Notes: generated by a model not told the origin, from the sequence alone. A stretch of 64,000 nt of DNA from Litchfieldella anticariensis FP35 = DSM 16096 (GCF_000409775.1 NZ_KE332397.1:24263-88262); one strand, 5' to 3'; positions 1 to 9,997 are shown, counted from the stretch's first letter. Program-made: numbers and translations.

Positions 1-177
1 TCCGCTATTGCGAACGCGGAAGAAAATAACGGCATGGACATCGACGAGCTGCGTGTCTCGACCATCTGCGTCGATGAGGGCATGACGCTCAAGCGCATCC
101 AGCCGCGCGCCAAAGGCCGCGCGGACCGTATCTTGAAGCGCACCTGCCACATCACCGTCAAGGTAGCCGAGAAGTAG
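1..177 (+). CDS. rplV: 50S ribosomal protein L22 (3' part only)
   Basis: The window opens inside this gene. Frame 1 gives 58 residues ending in a basic C-terminal tail ([16 protein letters not shown]) and a TAG stop at 175-177. The segment matches the end of bacterial L22, including the extended beta-hairpin with [14 protein letters not shown] that lines the exit tunnel of the large subunit. The stop lies 11 bases before rpsC, as expected in the S10 operon order rplV-rpsC-rplP. The 5' part is outside the window. Confidence 0.95.
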   Translation, partial: SAIANAEENNGMDIDELRVSTICVDEGMTLKRIQPRAKGRADRILKRTCHITVKVAEK

Positions 178-188
178 GAGTCGACCAG

Positions 189-887
189 ATGGGTCAGAAA
201 GTCAATCCAACAGGCATTCGGCTGGGTATTGTCAAGGATCACACTTCGGTGTGGTACGCCGAACGCGGTGCCTATGCCGACAAGCTGAATAACGACCTCG
301 AAGTGCGTCGCTTCCTCGAGGAGCGCCTCAAGAATGCGTCCGTAAGCCGCATTCATATCGAGCGTCCGGCAAACAATGCACGTATCACCATTCACACTGC
401 TCGTCCGGGCATCGTGATTGGCAAGAAGGGTGAGGATGTCGACCGTCTGCGTCGCGACGTCACCCAGATGATGGGCGTGCCAGTACACGTCAACATCGAG
501 GAAGTCCGCAAGCCGGAACTCGATGCCCAGCTCGTCGCGCAGAACATTGCCGGCCAGCTAGAGCGTCGCGTGATGTTCCGTCGTGCCATGAAGCGTGCGG
601 TGCAGAACTCCATGCGCCTCGGCGCCGGCGGCATCAAGGTGATGCTTTCCGGACGTCTCGGCGGCGCGGAAATCGCCCGTACCGAATGGTATCGCGAAGG
701 CCGGGTGCCGTTGCACACTCTGCGCGCGGATATCGATTACGCCACCTACGAGGCTCACACCACCTACGGCGTCATCGGCGTCAAGGTGTGGATCTTCAAG
801 GGTGAAATCCTCGGGGGCATCGAAGAGGTCCGCGCCAAGGCTAAACAGCCGCAGGCCGCGCCCTCCAAGAAGAAAGGTTCCAGGTAA
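189..887 (+). CDS. rpsC: 30S ribosomal protein S3
   Basis: This 232-residue protein starts [13 protein letters not shown], the standard S3 N-terminus, and is one residue shorter than the E. coli protein. An N-terminal KH type 2 domain (about residues 40-110) contains the [15 protein letters not shown] loop, a GxxG RNA-binding motif. The C-terminal S3 domain includes [24 protein letters not shown]. The tail is lysine rich. S3 sits at the mRNA entry site of the small subunit and takes part in helicase activity there. AGGAG precedes the ATG. It is cotranscribed with rplV and rplP. Confidence 0.98.
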   Translation: MGQKVNPTGIRLGIVKDHTSVWYAERGAYADKLNNDLEVRRFLEERLKNASVSRIHIERPANNARITIHTARPGIVIGKKGEDVDRLRRDVTQMMGVPVHVNIEEVRKPELDAQLVAQNIAGQLERRVMFRRAMKRAVQNSMRLGAGGIKVMLSGRLGGAEIARTEWYREGRVPLHTLRADIDYATYEAHTTYGVIGVKVWIFKGEILGGIEEVRAKAKQPQAAPSKKKGSR

Positions 888-902
888 GGGGAGAGCGAAT
901 CG

Positions 903-1316
903 ATGTTACAACCCAAGCGTATGAAATTCCGCAAGATGATGAAGGGCCGCAACCGTGGCCTGGCACATCGCGGAAGCAAGGTGAGCTTCGGCGAATACGG
1001 CCTGAAAGCCACTGGGCGCGGTCGCGTCACCGCCCGCCAGATCGAAGCTGGTCGCCGTGCCATCACCCGTCACGTCAAGCGTGGCGGCAAGATCTGGATC
1101 CGGGTGTTTCCGGACAAGCCGATCTCCAAGAAGCCCCTGGAAGTCCGTATGGGTAAAGGGAAGGGCTCTGTGGAGTACTGGGTCGCGCAGATCCAGCCAG
1201 GCCGTGTCCTTTACGAGATCGAAGGCGTTTCTGAAGAGCTGGCGCGTGAGGCATTCAGCCTGGCCGCTCAGAAGTTTCCGGTCTCCACCACCTTTGTGAA
1301 ACGGACGGTGATGTGA
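903..1316 (+). CDS. rplP: 50S ribosomal protein L16
   Basis: The protein has 137 residues (E. coli 136) and starts [19 protein letters not shown], the diagnostic L16 N-terminus. The stretch [19 protein letters not shown] is the conserved core that contacts 23S rRNA near the A-site tRNA elbow. It lies 15 bases after rpsC, preceded by a GGGGAGAG ribosome binding site. Its TGA stop overlaps the ATG of rpmC by one base, which suggests translational coupling. Confidence 0.98.
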   Translation: MLQPKRMKFRKMMKGRNRGLAHRGSKVSFGEYGLKATGRGRVTARQIEAGRRAITRHVKRGGKIWIRVFPDKPISKKPLEVRMGKGKGSVEYWVAQIQPGRVLYEIEGVSEELAREAFSLAAQKFPVSTTFVKRTVM

Positions 1317-1507
1317 TGAAAGCCCAGGAAATTCGTGATAAGTCGGAAGGGGAACTGCGTGAGCAGCTCTTCGAACTCCTCCGCGAGCAGTTCAACCTGC
1401 GCATGCAGAAGGCCACCGGCCAACTGAGCCAGACTCATCTGCTCAAGCAGGTCCGTCGGGATATCGCCCGTGTGAAGACTGTGCTCAACGAGAAAGCAGG
1501 TGATTGA
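1316..1507 (+). CDS. rpmC: 50S ribosomal protein L29
   Basis: From the ATG at 1316 the product is 63 residues, the same as E. coli L29. It begins [31 protein letters not shown], the two-helix coiled hairpin typical of the family. L29 lies near the polypeptide exit tunnel and helps bind SRP and trigger factor. An in-frame GTG at 1313 would add one residue. The ATG is preferred because TGATG couples it to rplP and it gives the usual N-terminus. Confidence 0.97.
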   Translation: MKAQEIRDKSEGELREQLFELLREQFNLRMQKATGQLSQTHLLKQVRRDIARVKTVLNEKAGD

Positions 1508-1508
1508 G

Positions 1509-1769
1509 ATGGCTGAAGAGAAGAAAGCCCGTATGCTCACCGGCAAGGTGGTGAGCGACAAGATGGACAAGTCCATCGTCGTGATGATCGAGCGCCGTGA
1601 GCGTCATCCGATTTACGGCAAGTACGTGAAGCGCTCTACCAAACTGCATGCCCATGACGCGCAGAATCAGGCGAAGGCCGGCGACACCGTTTCCATCGCG
1701 GAATCGCGTCCCCTGTCCAAGAAGAAAGCCTGGACACTGGTCGAGGTGGTCGAGCAGGCCAAAGGCTGA
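1509..1769 (+). CDS. rpsQ: 30S ribosomal protein S17
   Basis: The ATG at 1509 gives an 86-residue OB-fold protein, [22 protein letters not shown], with the family core [28 protein letters not shown]. It binds the 5' domain of 16S rRNA and acts early in small-subunit assembly. A GTG at 1500 would add three residues but overlaps the rpmC stop without a better ribosome site, so the ATG is used. The S10 operon ends here in E. coli. Confidence 0.97.
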   Translation: MAEEKKARMLTGKVVSDKMDKSIVVMIERRERHPIYGKYVKRSTKLHAHDAQNQAKAGDTVSIAESRPLSKKKAWTLVEVVEQAKG

Positions 1770-1820
1770 GCTCGATCCCCTGCAGAACCAGTGTGGTCAG
1801 ATTAGGTTTGGAGAAAACCG

Positions 1821-2192
1821 ATGATTCAGACACAGACAATGCTGGATGTCGCCGACAACAGCGGTGCGCGCCGGGTGCAATGCATCAAGGTGCTGGGCGG
1901 TTCTCACCGTCGCTATGCCCGCGTGGGCGATATCATCAAGGTCACGGTGAAGGAAGCCATTCCGCGAGGTAAGGTCAAGAAAGGCCAAGTCCTCAAGGCG
2001 GTGGTGGTTCGCACTCGTAGTGGCGTCCGTCGTGGTGACGGCTCGCTGATCCGCTTCGACGGAAATGCGGCGGTTCTGTTGAACAACACCAACGAGCAGC
2101 CGATCGGCACCCGTATCTTCGGACCGGTGACCCGTGAACTTCGGACCGAGAAGTTCATGAAGATCATTTCCTTGGCGCCCGAAGTGCTGTAA
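1821..2192 (+). CDS. rplN: 50S ribosomal protein L14
   Basis: The product is 123 residues, the E. coli length, starting [27 protein letters not shown]. It carries the L14 signature in the region [21 protein letters not shown]14 lies at the subunit interface and contacts 16S helix 14. The 51-base gap after rpsQ is the largest so far and marks the junction between the S10 and spc operons. I see no factor-independent terminator in that gap, so read-through is likely. Confidence 0.98.
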   Translation: MIQTQTMLDVADNSGARRVQCIKVLGGSHRRYARVGDIIKVTVKEAIPRGKVKKGQVLKAVVVRTRSGVRRGDGSLIRFDGNAAVLLNNTNEQPIGTRIFGPVTRELRTEKFMKIISLAPEVL

Positions 2193-2206
2193 GGAGCGAG
2201 GCGGAT

Positions 2207-2524
2207 ATGCAAAAGATCAAACGTGACGATGAAGTGATCGTCATCGCCGGCAAGGACAAGGGCAAGCGTGGCACGATCAAGCGCGTCCTCAAGGACGACC
2301 GCTTCGTCGTGTCCGGTGTGAACATGATCAAGCGTCACACCAAGCCCAACCCCATGGCGGGCAATCAGGGCGGTATCGTCGAGCGCGAGGCTCCGATTCA
2401 CGCGTCCAACGTAGCCATCTTCAATCAGGAGACCGGTAAGGCGGATCGCGTCGGCTTCCAGGTGAAGGAAGACGGTACCAAGGTACGTATCTACAAGTCG
2501 ACGCAGACGCAGATCGACGCCTAA
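2207..2524 (+). CDS. rplX: 50S ribosomal protein L24
   Basis: This 105-residue protein has an N-terminal KOW motif, [20 protein letters not shown], followed by a KRTIxRV-like strand and the conserved [11 protein letters not shown]24 is one of the two initiators of large-subunit assembly and binds the 5' end of 23S rRNA. GGAGCGAGGCGG precedes the ATG and the gap from rplN is 14 bases. The length matches the family (E. coli 104). Confidence 0.97.
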   Translation: MQKIKRDDEVIVIAGKDKGKRGTIKRVLKDDRFVVSGVNMIKRHTKPNPMAGNQGGIVEREAPIHASNVAIFNQETGKADRVGFQVKEDGTKVRIYKSTQTQIDA

Positions 2525-2542
2525 CGCGAGTCGGGTAGCAAA

Positions 2543-3082
2543 ATGGCGAACTTGAAAGAACGTTATCAAAACGAGGTGGTGGCTCAACTCAAAGAGCAGT
2601 TCAGCTACGCCAACGTGATGCAGGTACCCCGGATCACCAAGGTGACTCTGAACATGGGTATCGGTGACGCGACCAGCGACAAGAAGCTGATCGAGAATGC
2701 CATCGGCGATCTGGAGAAGCTCTCCGGTCAGAAGCCGTTGGTGACCAAGGCACGTAAGTCCATCGCGGGCTTCAAGGTGCGTGAAGGCTGGCCCATCGGG
2801 ATCAAGGTCACACTGCGCAGTGCGCGCATGTGGGAGTTCCTGGACCGCCTGGTGAACATCGCGATCCCCCGCGTGCGTGACTTCCGTGGTCTCAACCCGA
2901 AGTCCTTCGACGGTCGTGGCAACTATTCCATGGGGGTGCGTGAGCAGATCATCTTCCCGGAGATCGAATATGATAAGATCGACCGGATTCGTGGTCTGGA
3001 TGTCACTATCACCACCACTGCCAATACCGACGAAGAAGGTCGTGCGCTGCTGAGCGCGTTGAACTTCCCGTTCAAGAAATAA
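2543..3082 (+). CDS. rplE: 50S ribosomal protein L5
   Basis: The product is 179 residues, identical in length to E. coli L5. The signature region [22 protein letters not shown] lies near residue 32 and [21 protein letters not shown] near residue 128. L5 binds 5S rRNA and forms part of the central protuberance with L18 and L25. In E. coli the start of this gene carries the mRNA site where S8 represses the spc operon. I could not confirm that fold here by eye. Confidence 0.98.
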   Translation: MANLKERYQNEVVAQLKEQFSYANVMQVPRITKVTLNMGIGDATSDKKLIENAIGDLEKLSGQKPLVTKARKSIAGFKVREGWPIGIKVTLRSARMWEFLDRLVNIAIPRVRDFRGLNPKSFDGRGNYSMGVREQIIFPEIEYDKIDRIRGLDVTITTTANTDEEGRALLSALNFPFKK

Positions 3083-3092
3083 GGGTGGGATC

Positions 3093-3398
3093 ATGGCAAA
3101 GAAGAGCATGGTTGAGCGCGAACTGAAGCGCACCAAGCTGGTCGAGAAGTATGCTGCCAAGCGTGTAGCACTCAAGGCCATAATCAACGACGTGAACGCT
3201 TCCGACGATGAGCGCTTCAACGCGCAGCTCAAGTTGCAACAGCTGCCGCGCGACTCTAGCCCAGTGCGTCAGCGCAATCGCTGCCGCATCACTGGTCGTC
3301 CGCACGGCTTCTACAACAAGTTCGGGCTGGCCCGTAACAAGCTGCGTGAAGCCGCCATGCGTGGTGACGTTCCTGGTCTCAAGAAGTCCAGCTGGTAA
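3093..3398 (+). CDS. rpsN: 30S ribosomal protein S14
   Basis: The 101-residue protein starts [24 protein letters not shown] and ends in the conserved [23 protein letters not shown] block. It is the long, zinc-free (C-minus) form of S14, since the paired CxxC motifs of the short form are missing. S14 sits in the head of the small subunit. It lies ten bases after rplE, with GGGTGGG as the ribosome binding region. Confidence 0.97.
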   Translation: MAKKSMVERELKRTKLVEKYAAKRVALKAIINDVNASDDERFNAQLKLQQLPRDSSPVRQRNRCRITGRPHGFYNKFGLARNKLREAAMRGDVPGLKKSSW

Positions 3399-3430
3399 CG
3401 GCCACGTAGAATTATCAGGAGCGTAACGTA

Positions 3431-3823
3431 ATGAGCATGCAAGATACGCTGGCGGATATGTTCACCCGCATCCGCAATGCGCAGATGGCTACCAAGGAGA
3501 CGGTCACCATGCCGTCCTCCAAGCTCAAAGTCGAGCTGGCCCGCGTGTTGAAGGAAGAGGGTTACATCAATGACTTCGCCGTCACCGAAGGTGCCAAGCC
3601 CGAGCTGACCGTCAGCCTCAAGTACTTCGAGGGTAAGCCGGTCATCGAGCACATCCAGCGAGTTTCCAAGCCATCCCTGCGCCAGTACAAGGGCAAGGAC
3701 GCGCTGCCGAAGGTCGCCGATGGCCTGGGGATCGCGATCGTTTCCACCTCCCAGGGCGTGATGACCGATCGTGCGGCCCGTCATGCCGGTGTCGGTGGTG
3801 AAGTCATCTGCACCGTATTCTAG
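3431..3823 (+). CDS. rpsH: 30S ribosomal protein S8
   Basis: The 130-residue product starts [25 protein letters not shown] and ends in the S8 signature [11 protein letters not shown]. It binds the central domain of 16S rRNA. In E. coli S8 is the repressor of the spc operon, and the operon order here (rplN to rpmJ) would allow the same loop. The length equals the E. coli protein. CAGGAG lies 10 bases before the start. Confidence 0.98.
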   Translation: MSMQDTLADMFTRIRNAQMATKETVTMPSSKLKVELARVLKEEGYINDFAVTEGAKPELTVSLKYFEGKPVIEHIQRVSKPSLRQYKGKDALPKVADGLGIAIVSTSQGVMTDRAARHAGVGGEVICTVF

Positions 3824-3832
3824 GAGTTTGGA

Positions 3833-4363
3833 ATGTCCCGCGTAGCCAAATATCCGGTTAAATTGCCTAGCGGCGTCGAGGTCAAGCTCGACGGCGACCA
3901 ACTGACCGTCAAGGGCGGCCAGGGCTCGCTCGCCATGACCGTTCACTCTGATGTGGTGATCGGCCAGGAAGAGGGTCAGTTGACCTTTACTCCGAGCGAG
4001 ACCGCCAAGAGCTGGGCAATGGTCGGAACTACCCGTGCACTGGTCCAGAATCTGGTCACCGGTGTAAGCGAGGGCTTCACCAAGACCCTCGAGATCAATG
4101 GCGTCGGCTATCGTGCCCAGGCAAGTGGCAAGACGCTCAACCTGACACTGGGCTTCTCTCACCCGGTCGAGTACACACTGCCCGAGGGTGTCACGGCGGA
4201 AACGCCGAAGAACACCACCATCGTGCTGAAGAGCGCGGATAAGCAGCAGCTCGGCCAGGTAGCCGCGGAAATTCGCGCCTTCCGTCCGCCTGAACCCTAT
4301 AAGGGCAAGGGAATTCGGTATGGCGACGAACAGGTCCGCCGCAAAGAAGCCAAGAAGAAGTAA
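3833..4363 (+). CDS. rplF: 50S ribosomal protein L6
   Basis: The product has 176 residues (E. coli 177) in two related alpha/beta domains. It begins [17 protein letters not shown] and carries the signature [17 protein letters not shown] near its basic C-terminus. L6 lies near the sarcin-ricin loop at the factor-binding site. Spacing from rpsH is nine bases with TAGGAG as the ribosome site. Confidence 0.98.
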   Translation: MSRVAKYPVKLPSGVEVKLDGDQLTVKGGQGSLAMTVHSDVVIGQEEGQLTFTPSETAKSWAMVGTTRALVQNLVTGVSEGFTKTLEINGVGYRAQASGKTLNLTLGFSHPVEYTLPEGVTAETPKNTTIVLKSADKQQLGQVAAEIRAFRPPEPYKGKGIRYGDEQVRRKEAKKK

Positions 4364-4372
4364 GGCAGGGTT

Positions 4373-4723
4373 ATGAACGCGAAGAAAGAATCTCGTCTCC
4401 GTCGTGCCCGCCGCGCTCGCGCCAAGATTCGCGAGCTGGGCGTGTATCGCCTGTGCGTCAACCGTACCCCGCGCCACATCTATGCGCAGATCATCTCGCC
4501 AGATGGTGGCAAGGTCCTGGCCAGTGCATCCACGCTGGACAAGGCACTGCGTGAGGGTGCAACCGGCAATGCAGACGCCGCTGCCAAGGTGGGGGCACTG
4601 ATTGCCGAGCGCGCTAAGGAAGCGGGCATCACTCAGGTGGCCTTCGATCGTGCCGGTTTCAAGTACCATGGCCGCGTCAAGGCCCTGGCCGATGCCGCAC
4701 GTGAAGGCGGTCTGAAATTCTAA
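4373..4723 (+). CDS. rplR: 50S ribosomal protein L18
   Basis: This 116-residue protein (E. coli 117) has an arginine-rich N-terminus ([21 protein letters not shown]) that contacts 5S rRNA. The conserved [20 protein letters not shown] region follows, and the C-terminal [20 protein letters not shown] matches L18. It forms the 5S particle with L5. GGCAGGG precedes the ATG ten bases after rplF. Confidence 0.98.
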   Translation: MNAKKESRLRRARRARAKIRELGVYRLCVNRTPRHIYAQIISPDGGKVLASASTLDKALREGATGNADAAAKVGALIAERAKEAGITQVAFDRAGFKYHGRVKALADAAREGGLKF

Positions 4724-4734
4724 AGGGTTTTACG

Positions 4735-5235
4735 ATGGCGAAGAATGAACAGAACGGCGGCGATCTGCAGGAAAAGCTCGTGCAGGTCAACCGCGTCGCC
4801 AAAGTGGTCAAGGGCGGCCGTATTTTCGGTTTCACCGCGCTGACCGTCGTTGGCGATGGCAATGGTCGCGTTGGCTTCGGCCGCGGCAAGGCGCGTGAAG
4901 TGCCGGTCGCGATTCAGAAGGCTATGGATCAGGCGCGTCGCAACATGATCAAGGTGAGCCTCAGTGGTAGCACACTGCAGTACCCGGTCAAGGCCCGTCA
5001 CGGTGCCTCCAAGGTGTACATGCAACCGGCTTCCGAAGGTACCGGGATCATCGCTGGCGGCGCCATGCGCTCCGTGCTCGAGTTGGCTGGTGTACACGAC
5101 GTGCTGGCCAAGTGCTACGGCTCTACCAACCCGGTGAACGTGGTGCGTGCGACCGTCAAGGGGCTCGCCGCCATGCAGGCGCCGGAAGACATCGCCGCCA
5201 AGCGCGGGTTGTCAGTCGAAGCGATCACGGGGTAA
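4735..5235 (+). CDS. rpsE: 30S ribosomal protein S5
   Basis: The product is 166 residues. The double-stranded RNA-binding-like N-terminal domain contains [20 protein letters not shown] and [19 protein letters not shown], the S5 signature. The C-terminal domain contains [22 protein letters not shown]5 helps set decoding accuracy, and its loop near residues 20-30 is the classic spectinomycin-resistance region, which looks wild type here. The gap after rplR is 11 bases. Confidence 0.98.
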   Translation: MAKNEQNGGDLQEKLVQVNRVAKVVKGGRIFGFTALTVVGDGNGRVGFGRGKAREVPVAIQKAMDQARRNMIKVSLSGSTLQYPVKARHGASKVYMQPASEGTGIIAGGAMRSVLELAGVHDVLAKCYGSTNPVNVVRATVKGLAAMQAPEDIAAKRGLSVEAITG

Positions 5236-5241
5236 GACACC

Positions 5242-5424
5242 ATGGCAGCAACGATCAAGGTTACCCAGACCCGCAGCACCATCGGCGTCCTGGCCAAGCA
5301 CAAGGCCACTATGAAGGGCTTGGGTCTGCGCCGCATCGGTCATACGGTCGAACTGGAAGACACCCCTGCCGTGCGCGGCATGATTCACAAGGTCAATTAC
5401 CTTGTGCGTGTTGAGGGAGAGTAA
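5242..5424 (+). CDS. rpmD: 50S ribosomal protein L30
   Basis: A 60-residue protein, [31 protein letters not shown], which matches L30 over its full length (E. coli 59). L30 is a small large-subunit protein near 5S rRNA. It lies six bases after rpsE and three bases before rplO, so it is part of the tightly packed spc operon. The coordinates rest on a clear ATG with GGGGTAAGACACC upstream. Confidence 0.97.
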   Translation: MAATIKVTQTRSTIGVLAKHKATMKGLGLRRIGHTVELEDTPAVRGMIHKVNYLVRVEGE

Positions 5425-5427
5425 TCC

Positions 5428-5859
5428 ATGAAACTCAATACTTTGAGTCCGGCACCGGGCTCCAAGCACGCCGAGAAGCGCGTCGGTCGTGGTATCGGTT
5501 CCGGTCTAGGTAAGACCGGTGGCCGTGGCCACAAGGGTCAGAAGTCGCGTAGTGGCGGTACGGTCAAGCCCGGTTTCGAGGGCGGCCAGATGCCGTTGCA
5601 GCGCCGTCTGCCCAAGTTCGGCTTCACTTCCATGAAGTCGCTGGTCTCCGAAGAGGTGCGCCTGGCCGAGCTGGCCAAAGTCGAGGGTGATGTTACCCTG
5701 GACAGCCTCAAGAAGGCCAACGTGCTAAAGGACGCCACGCAGCATGCGAAGGTGATCCTCTCTGGCGAACTGAACAAGGCGGTCACTGTTCGTGGTCTCA
5801 AGGTCACTAAAGGTGCCCGTGCCGCGATCGAAGCCGCTGGCGGCAAGGTAGAGGACTAA
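5428..5859 (+). CDS. rplO: 50S ribosomal protein L15
   Basis: The product is 143 residues (E. coli 144). The N-terminal half is the glycine- and basic-rich extension ([19 protein letters not shown]) that penetrates 23S rRNA. The C-terminal globular domain carries the L15 signature ([19 protein letters not shown]). It is a late assembly protein. GGGAGAG precedes the ATG, and the TAA stop abuts the secY start with no gap, as in many spc operons. Confidence 0.98.
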   Translation: MKLNTLSPAPGSKHAEKRVGRGIGSGLGKTGGRGHKGQKSRSGGTVKPGFEGGQMPLQRRLPKFGFTSMKSLVSEEVRLAELAKVEGDVTLDSLKKANVLKDATQHAKVILSGELNKAVTVRGLKVTKGARAAIEAAGGKVED

Positions 5860-7191
5860 ATGGCTAAGTCAGGTAACATGCCGGCGATGGGTAGCGGACT
5901 GGGCGAACTCTGGGCGCGTCTGCGTTTCGTGTTCCTTGCCATCGTGGTGTACCGCATCGGTGCCCACATCCCCGTTCCCGGTATCAATCCTGACCAGCTT
6001 GCTGCCTTGTTCAGGGAGCAGCAGGGCACCATCCTGGGACTGTTCAACATGTTCTCGGGTGGTGCGCTGGAGCGCATGAGTATCTTCGCCTTGGGCATCA
6101 TGCCGTACATCTCGGCGTCGATCATCATGCAGCTTCTCACCGCGGTCTCACCTCAGCTCGAGCAGTTGAAGAAGGAGGGTGAGTCCGGTCGTCGCAAGAT
6201 CAGCCAGTACACTCGTTATGGCACGGTGGTCTTGGCCTTTGTCCAGGCGGTTGGTATGTCCGTCGGTCTGGCGGGTCAGGGTATCGCCTATACTGCTGAC
6301 TTCAGCTTCTATTTCACCGCCGTGATCACCTTCGTGTCGGGTGCGGTGTTCCTGATGTGGCTGGGGGAGCAGATCACCGAGAAGGGCATCGGTAATGGTA
6401 TTTCGTTGCTGATCTTTTCGGGGATCGTGGCGGGGCTGCCGGGCGCTGTGGGTCAGTCGTTCGAACTGGCTCGCAACGATGGAGCCTGGAACGTGTTGCC
6501 GCTGTTGGCACTCTCCGTGCTGGGGATCGCCACTGTGGCGTTCGTGGTATTCATCGAACGCGGCCAGCGCCGCATCACGGTGAACTATCCACGCCGTCAG
6601 GTGGGCAACAAGATGTACGCCGGTCAAAGCAGCTATTTGCCGTTGAAGGTCAACATGGCGGGTGTCATCCCGGCGATCTTCGCGTCCAGCATTCTGTTGT
6701 TCCCCGCTTCCCTCGGCCAATGGGTCGGTGCCGGCGAGGGCATGGAATGGCTGCAGACGGCTTCCCTGGCTCTGGGGCCAGGGCAGCCACTGTACATCTT
6801 GCTTTTCGGCGCGGCGGTGATATTCTTCTGCTTCTTTTACACAGCGCTGGTCTTCAACCCCAAGGATGTCGCTGACAACCTCAAGAAGTCAGGGGCCTTC
6901 TTGCCGGGTATTCGTCCGGGCGAGCAGACCGCTCGCTACATCGACAAGGTGATGACCCGTCTGACCCTGTTCGGTGCCCTGTACATCACTGCGGTTTCCC
7001 TGATGCCTCAGTTCCTGATCGTGGCCTGGAATGTGCCGTTTTTCTTTGGCGGTACTTCCCTGCTGATCGTGGTAGTGGTGATCATGGACTTCATGGCTCA
7101 GGTGCAGTCACATCTCATGTCGCACCAATACGAGTCAGTGATGAAGAAGGCCAACCTGAAAGGCTACGGTAGCGGCGGCATCATGCGCTGA
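5860..7191 (+). CDS. secY: Protein translocase subunit SecY
   Basis: This 443-residue integral membrane protein equals E. coli SecY in length and shows about ten hydrophobic segments. Landmarks are the plug-region sequence near residue 60 ([24 protein letters not shown], quoted from two parts of TM2), the cytoplasmic C5 loop [15 protein letters not shown] and the TM10/C-tail [14 protein letters not shown]. It forms the SecYEG channel for export and membrane insertion. It starts directly at the rplO stop, and its position between rplO and rpmJ is the conserved spc order. Confidence 0.98.
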   Translation: MAKSGNMPAMGSGLGELWARLRFVFLAIVVYRIGAHIPVPGINPDQLAALFREQQGTILGLFNMFSGGALERMSIFALGIMPYISASIIMQLLTAVSPQLEQLKKEGESGRRKISQYTRYGTVVLAFVQAVGMSVGLAGQGIAYTADFSFYFTAVITFVSGAVFLMWLGEQITEKGIGNGISLLIFSGIVAGLPGAVGQSFELARNDGAWNVLPLLALSVLGIATVAFVVFIERGQRRITVNYPRRQVGNKMYAGQSSYLPLKVNMAGVIPAIFASSILLFPASLGQWVGAGEGMEWLQTASLALGPGQPLYILLFGAAVIFFCFFYTALVFNPKDVADNLKKSGAFLPGIRPGEQTARYIDKVMTRLTLFGALYITAVSLMPQFLIVAWNVPFFFGGTSLLIVVVVIMDFMAQVQSHLMSHQYESVMKKANLKGYGSGGIMR

Positions 7192-7220
7192 GGCGCGCCG
7201 TCCGCGATTTGGAGAGAACG

Positions 7221-7334
7221 ATGAAAGTTCGAGCTTCCGTAAAGAAAATGTGCCGCAATTGTAAGATCATTCGTCGCAATGGCGCCGTGCGTGTCATCTG
7301 CACCGAGCCGCGGCACAAGCAGCGCCAGGGCTGA
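7221..7334 (+). CDS. rpmJ: 50S ribosomal protein L36
   Basis: The ATG at 7221 reads [20 protein letters not shown] and ends EPRHKQRQG, 37 residues, with TGA at 7332-7334. Cys11, Cys14, Cys27 and His32 form the zinc-binding set of the C-plus form of L36. TTTGGAGAG lies ten bases upstream. L36 is the smallest large-subunit protein and closes the spc operon. Because the zinc form is used, a zinc-free paralogue may exist elsewhere in the genome; none is in this window. Confidence 0.96.
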   Translation: MKVRASVKKMCRNCKIIRRNGAVRVICTEPRHKQRQG

Positions 7335-7364
7335 ATTTCTGGCAGTTGTCATGAACCGGTGCCG

Positions 7365-7459
7365 GCATACCCCTTGCCCTTGGCTGGGTAAAGGGGTATG
7401 CTGTTGCGCCTTTTGTAGTTGATCCAACGAGCAAGCCGCTCAAATTTCGGAGTAAGCTG
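7365..7459 (+). promoter_or_regulatory. Candidate alpha-operon leader (S4 control region)
   Basis: The rpmJ-rpsM spacer holds a perfect 11-bp stem (GCATACCCCTT at 7365-7375 with AAGGGGTATGC at 7391-7401). Its 15-nt loop contains a further CCC/GGG pairing. About 58 nt of leader with the rpsM ribosome site (CGGAG, 7448-7452) follow. In E. coli the same position folds into the pseudoknot through which S4 represses the alpha operon. That this stem is the equivalent is an inference from position and structure. I did not establish the pseudoknot. Confidence 0.5.
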
Positions 7460-7816
7460 ATGGCCCGTATTGCAGGCGTCAATATCCCGGACAACAAGCA
7501 TGCGGCGATCTCGCTGACCTATATCTTCGGGATTGGCCGTACTCGTGCACAGAGCATCTGTGCCGCTTCCGGCATTGCGCCGACCACCAAGATTCAGGAT
7601 CTGTCCTCTGAAGAGCTGGACACCCTGCGTGCTGAAGTCGGCAAGTATACCGTGGAAGGTGACCTTCGTCGTGATGTGACGCTGAATATCAAGCGTCTCA
7701 TGGACCTGGGTTGCTATCGTGGTCTGCGTCATCGTCGTGGTCTTCCGTTGCGCGGTCAGCGCACCAAGACCAACGCGCGTACCCGTAAGGGGCCGCGTAA
7801 GCCGATTCGCAAATAA
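7460..7816 (+). CDS. rpsM: 30S ribosomal protein S13
   Basis: The product is 118 residues, as in E. coli, starting [21 protein letters not shown]. The helix-two-turn-helix core is followed by the S13 signature [19 protein letters not shown] and a basic tail ([13 protein letters not shown]) that reaches the P-site tRNA. It is the first gene of the alpha operon and lies behind the structured leader at 7365-7459. Confidence 0.98.
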   Translation: MARIAGVNIPDNKHAAISLTYIFGIGRTRAQSICAASGIAPTTKIQDLSSEELDTLRAEVGKYTVEGDLRRDVTLNIKRLMDLGCYRGLRHRRGLPLRGQRTKTNARTRKGPRKPIRK

Positions 7817-7855
7817 CACGCATGTTCTGGCGTTAAGACAGGAAGAAACATCAAC

Positions 7856-8242
7856 ATGGCTAACCCGCGTAGTAACCGTAAAAAGGTGAAAAAGCAGGTG
7901 GTGGATGCGGTCGCCCACATCCATGCCTCTTTTAACAATACGATCGTGACGATCACAGACCGCCAGGGCAATGCTCTCTCTTGGGCAACTGCCGGTGGTT
8001 CGGGTTTTCGTGGTTCTCGCAAGAGCACCCCGTTCGCTGCTCAAGTGGCAAGCGAGCGTGCAGCGACTGCTGCAGCCGAGTATGGTGTGAAAAACGTCGA
8101 CGTGCTGGTCAAGGGCCCTGGTCCTGGCCGTGAGTCCGCCGTGCGCGCACTGAATGCCGCCGGTTTCCGCGTGCAGAGCATCACCGACGCGACGCCCGTT
8201 CCCCACAACGGCTGCCGTCCGCCGAAGAAACGCCGCGTTTAA
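7856..8242 (+). CDS. rpsK: 30S ribosomal protein S11
   Basis: The 128-residue protein (E. coli 129) has the basic N-terminus [13 protein letters not shown] and the S11 signature near the end ([23 protein letters not shown]). It sits on the platform of the small subunit and lines the mRNA exit and E site. GACAGGAAG precedes the start. The gap from rpsM is 39 bases. Confidence 0.98.
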   Translation: MANPRSNRKKVKKQVVDAVAHIHASFNNTIVTITDRQGNALSWATAGGSGFRGSRKSTPFAAQVASERAATAAAEYGVKNVDVLVKGPGPGRESAVRALNAAGFRVQSITDATPVPHNGCRPPKKRRV

Positions 8243-8254
8243 GGAGACAGACTC

Positions 8255-8875
8255 ATGGCTCGTTATATTGGACCGAAGTGCAAACTGTCTCGTCGTGAAG
8301 GTACCGATCTCTTTCTCAAGAGCGGTGTCACTCCCTTCGAGAAGAAGTGCAAATCCGAGCAGATCCCGGGTGTGCACGGCCAGCGCCGTCAGCGTCTTTC
8401 CGACTACGGCTTGCAGCTTCGCGAGAAGCAGAAAGTGCGTCGTATCTACGGCGTGCTTGAGAAGCAGTTCCGCAACTACTACAAGGAAGCAGCCCGTCTG
8501 AAGGGTGCGACCGGTGAAGTGTTGTTGCAACTGCTCGAATCCCGACTGGACAATGTCGTCTACCGCATGGGCTTTGGCACCACACGTGCTGAAGCACGTC
8601 AGCTGGTGAGCCACAAGGCGATCGCCGTCAATGGTCGTACCGTCAATGTGGCCTCTTATCAGGTCAAGCCGGGCGACGTGGTGTCCGTTCGCGAAAAGGC
8701 CAGGAACCAGGCCCGTATCCAGAATGCGCTGGGCATTGCCGCACAGCGTGGCGATGTGGCTTGGGTCGAGGTCGACGCCAAGAAGATGGAAGGCACTTTC
8801 AAGGCTCTGCCTGAACGCGGCGACTTGTCTGCCGACATCAACGAAAACCTGATCGTCGAGCTGTACTCGAAGTAA
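8255..8875 (+). CDS. rpsD: 30S ribosomal protein S4
   Basis: The product is 206 residues, the same as E. coli. The N-terminal domain starts [19 protein letters not shown]. An S4 RNA-binding domain follows (about residues 95-160, with [22 protein letters not shown]) and the end is [11 protein letters not shown]4 nucleates small-subunit assembly. In E. coli it represses the alpha operon by binding the rpsM leader. AAGGAGA lies upstream and the gap from rpsK is 12 bases. Confidence 0.98.
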   Translation: MARYIGPKCKLSRREGTDLFLKSGVTPFEKKCKSEQIPGVHGQRRQRLSDYGLQLREKQKVRRIYGVLEKQFRNYYKEAARLKGATGEVLLQLLESRLDNVVYRMGFGTTRAEARQLVSHKAIAVNGRTVNVASYQVKPGDVVSVREKARNQARIQNALGIAAQRGDVAWVEVDAKKMEGTFKALPERGDLSADINENLIVELYSK

Positions 8876-8892
8876 TTGCCCTCAAGGTGATG

Positions 8893-8915
8893 TCGGACCC
8901 CGCGAGTGGGTCCGA
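8893..8915 (+). other. Hairpin in the rpsD-rpoA spacer
   Basis: TCGGACCC at 8893-8900 pairs perfectly with GGGTCCGA at 8908-8915 around a 7-nt loop, 18 bases after the rpsD stop. No T tract follows, so it is not a classical terminator. It could adjust the ratio of rpoA to ribosomal protein mRNA by processing or pausing. That role is a guess from position. Confidence 0.5.
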
Positions 8916-8959
8916 TACAGAGTACCGAGTATCCGTTTGGCAGCCTAAAGGTGTTCATC

Positions 8960-9958
8960 ATGCAGCGTTCAGTGACAGAGTTTCTCCGTCCTCGCGATAT
9001 CAAGGTCGAAGAGATCAGCGCGCACCACGCGAAGATCGTGCTCGAGCCATTCGAGCGCGGTTTCGGTCACACACTGGGGAATGCGCTGCGTCGCATCCTG
9101 CTCTCTTCCATGCCCGGTTGTGCCGTGGTGGAAGCTGAGATTGCCGGTGTCGACCACGAGTACAGTGCGATCGAAGGGGTTCAGGAAGACGTCATCGAAG
9201 TCCTTCTGAATCTCAAGGACGTGGCCATCAAGATGCATAGCCGCGACGAGGCGGTGCTCACGCTGAACCAGCAGGGCCCGGCCGTCGTGACTGCGGGTGA
9301 CATCGTCACCGATCATGATGTGGAAATCGTTAACCCCGAGCACATCATCGCCCACGTCAACGAAGGTGCCGAGCTGAAGATGCAGCTCAAGGTGGCCCGC
9401 GGCCGTGGTTATGAGCCGGCGGATACCCGCGATGGCGCAGATGAAGAAACTCGTGCCATCGGCCGCCTGCAGCTGGATGCGACCTTCAGCCCTGTGCGTC
9501 GCGTTTCCTATGCTGTTGAGGCCGCGCGTGTCGAACAGCGCACTGACCTCGACAAGCTGGTCATCGACCTGGAAACCGACGGCACCCTGGATCCGGAAGA
9601 GGCGATCCGTCGCAGTGCTACCATACTGCAGGAGCAGTTGGGTGCATTCGTCGACCTGGAAGCCGACAAGGAGCAGGAAGTCGAGGAGGAAGAGGATCAT
9701 ATCGATCCCATCCTGCTGCGCCCCGTAGACGATCTCGAGTTGACCGTCCGCAGCGCCAATTGTCTGAAGGCCGAGAATATCTACTACATCGGTGATCTGA
9801 TTCAGCGTACCGAAGTCGAGTTGCTGAAGACGCCGAACCTCGGCAAGAAGTCTCTGAATGAGATCAAGGACGTGTTGGCGGCGCGTGGTCTGTCCCTTGG
9901 CATGCGGCTGGAAAACTGGCCGCCGGCGAGCCTGAAGGACGACAAGGCCTCTGCGTGA
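8960..9958 (+). CDS. rpoA: RNA polymerase alpha subunit
   Basis: The start at ATG 8960 gives [17 protein letters not shown], the family N-terminus, and 332 residues (E. coli 329). An upstream in-frame start would add 18 residues without family support. The N-terminal dimerisation domain contains [20 protein letters not shown]. The C-terminal domain that binds UP elements and activators contains [22 protein letters not shown]. The linker between them is more acidic than in E. coli ([17 protein letters not shown]), in keeping with a halophilic host. Confidence 0.98.
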   Translation: MQRSVTEFLRPRDIKVEEISAHHAKIVLEPFERGFGHTLGNALRRILLSSMPGCAVVEAEIAGVDHEYSAIEGVQEDVIEVLLNLKDVAIKMHSRDEAVLTLNQQGPAVVTAGDIVTDHDVEIVNPEHIIAHVNEGAELKMQLKVARGRGYEPADTRDGADEETRAIGRLQLDATFSPVRRVSYAVEAARVEQRTDLDKLVIDLETDGTLDPEEAIRRSATILQEQLGAFVDLEADKEQEVEEEEDHIDPILLRPVDDLELTVRSANCLKAENIYYIGDLIQRTEVELLKTPNLGKKSLNEIKDVLAARGLSLGMRLENWPPASLKDDKASA

Positions 9959-9997
9959 GCGTCGACTCGAGTCCCAGTTTGGTAAGGAATCACAACC

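Noticed and set aside
1913..3232. Long open frame on the minus strand (439 codons) opposite rplN-rplE-rpsN
   Set aside because: It lies antisense to four certain ribosomal protein genes. High GC and strong codon bias remove stops on the opposite strand. It has no ribosome site or family likeness.
3311..4669. Minus-strand open frame of 452 codons opposite rpsH-rplF-rplR
   Set aside because: Same cause; a shadow of highly biased ribosomal protein genes.
7349..8614. Minus-strand open frame of 421 codons opposite rpsM-rpsK-rpsD
   Set aside because: Antisense shadow that spans several true genes and their spacers, with no recognisable domain.
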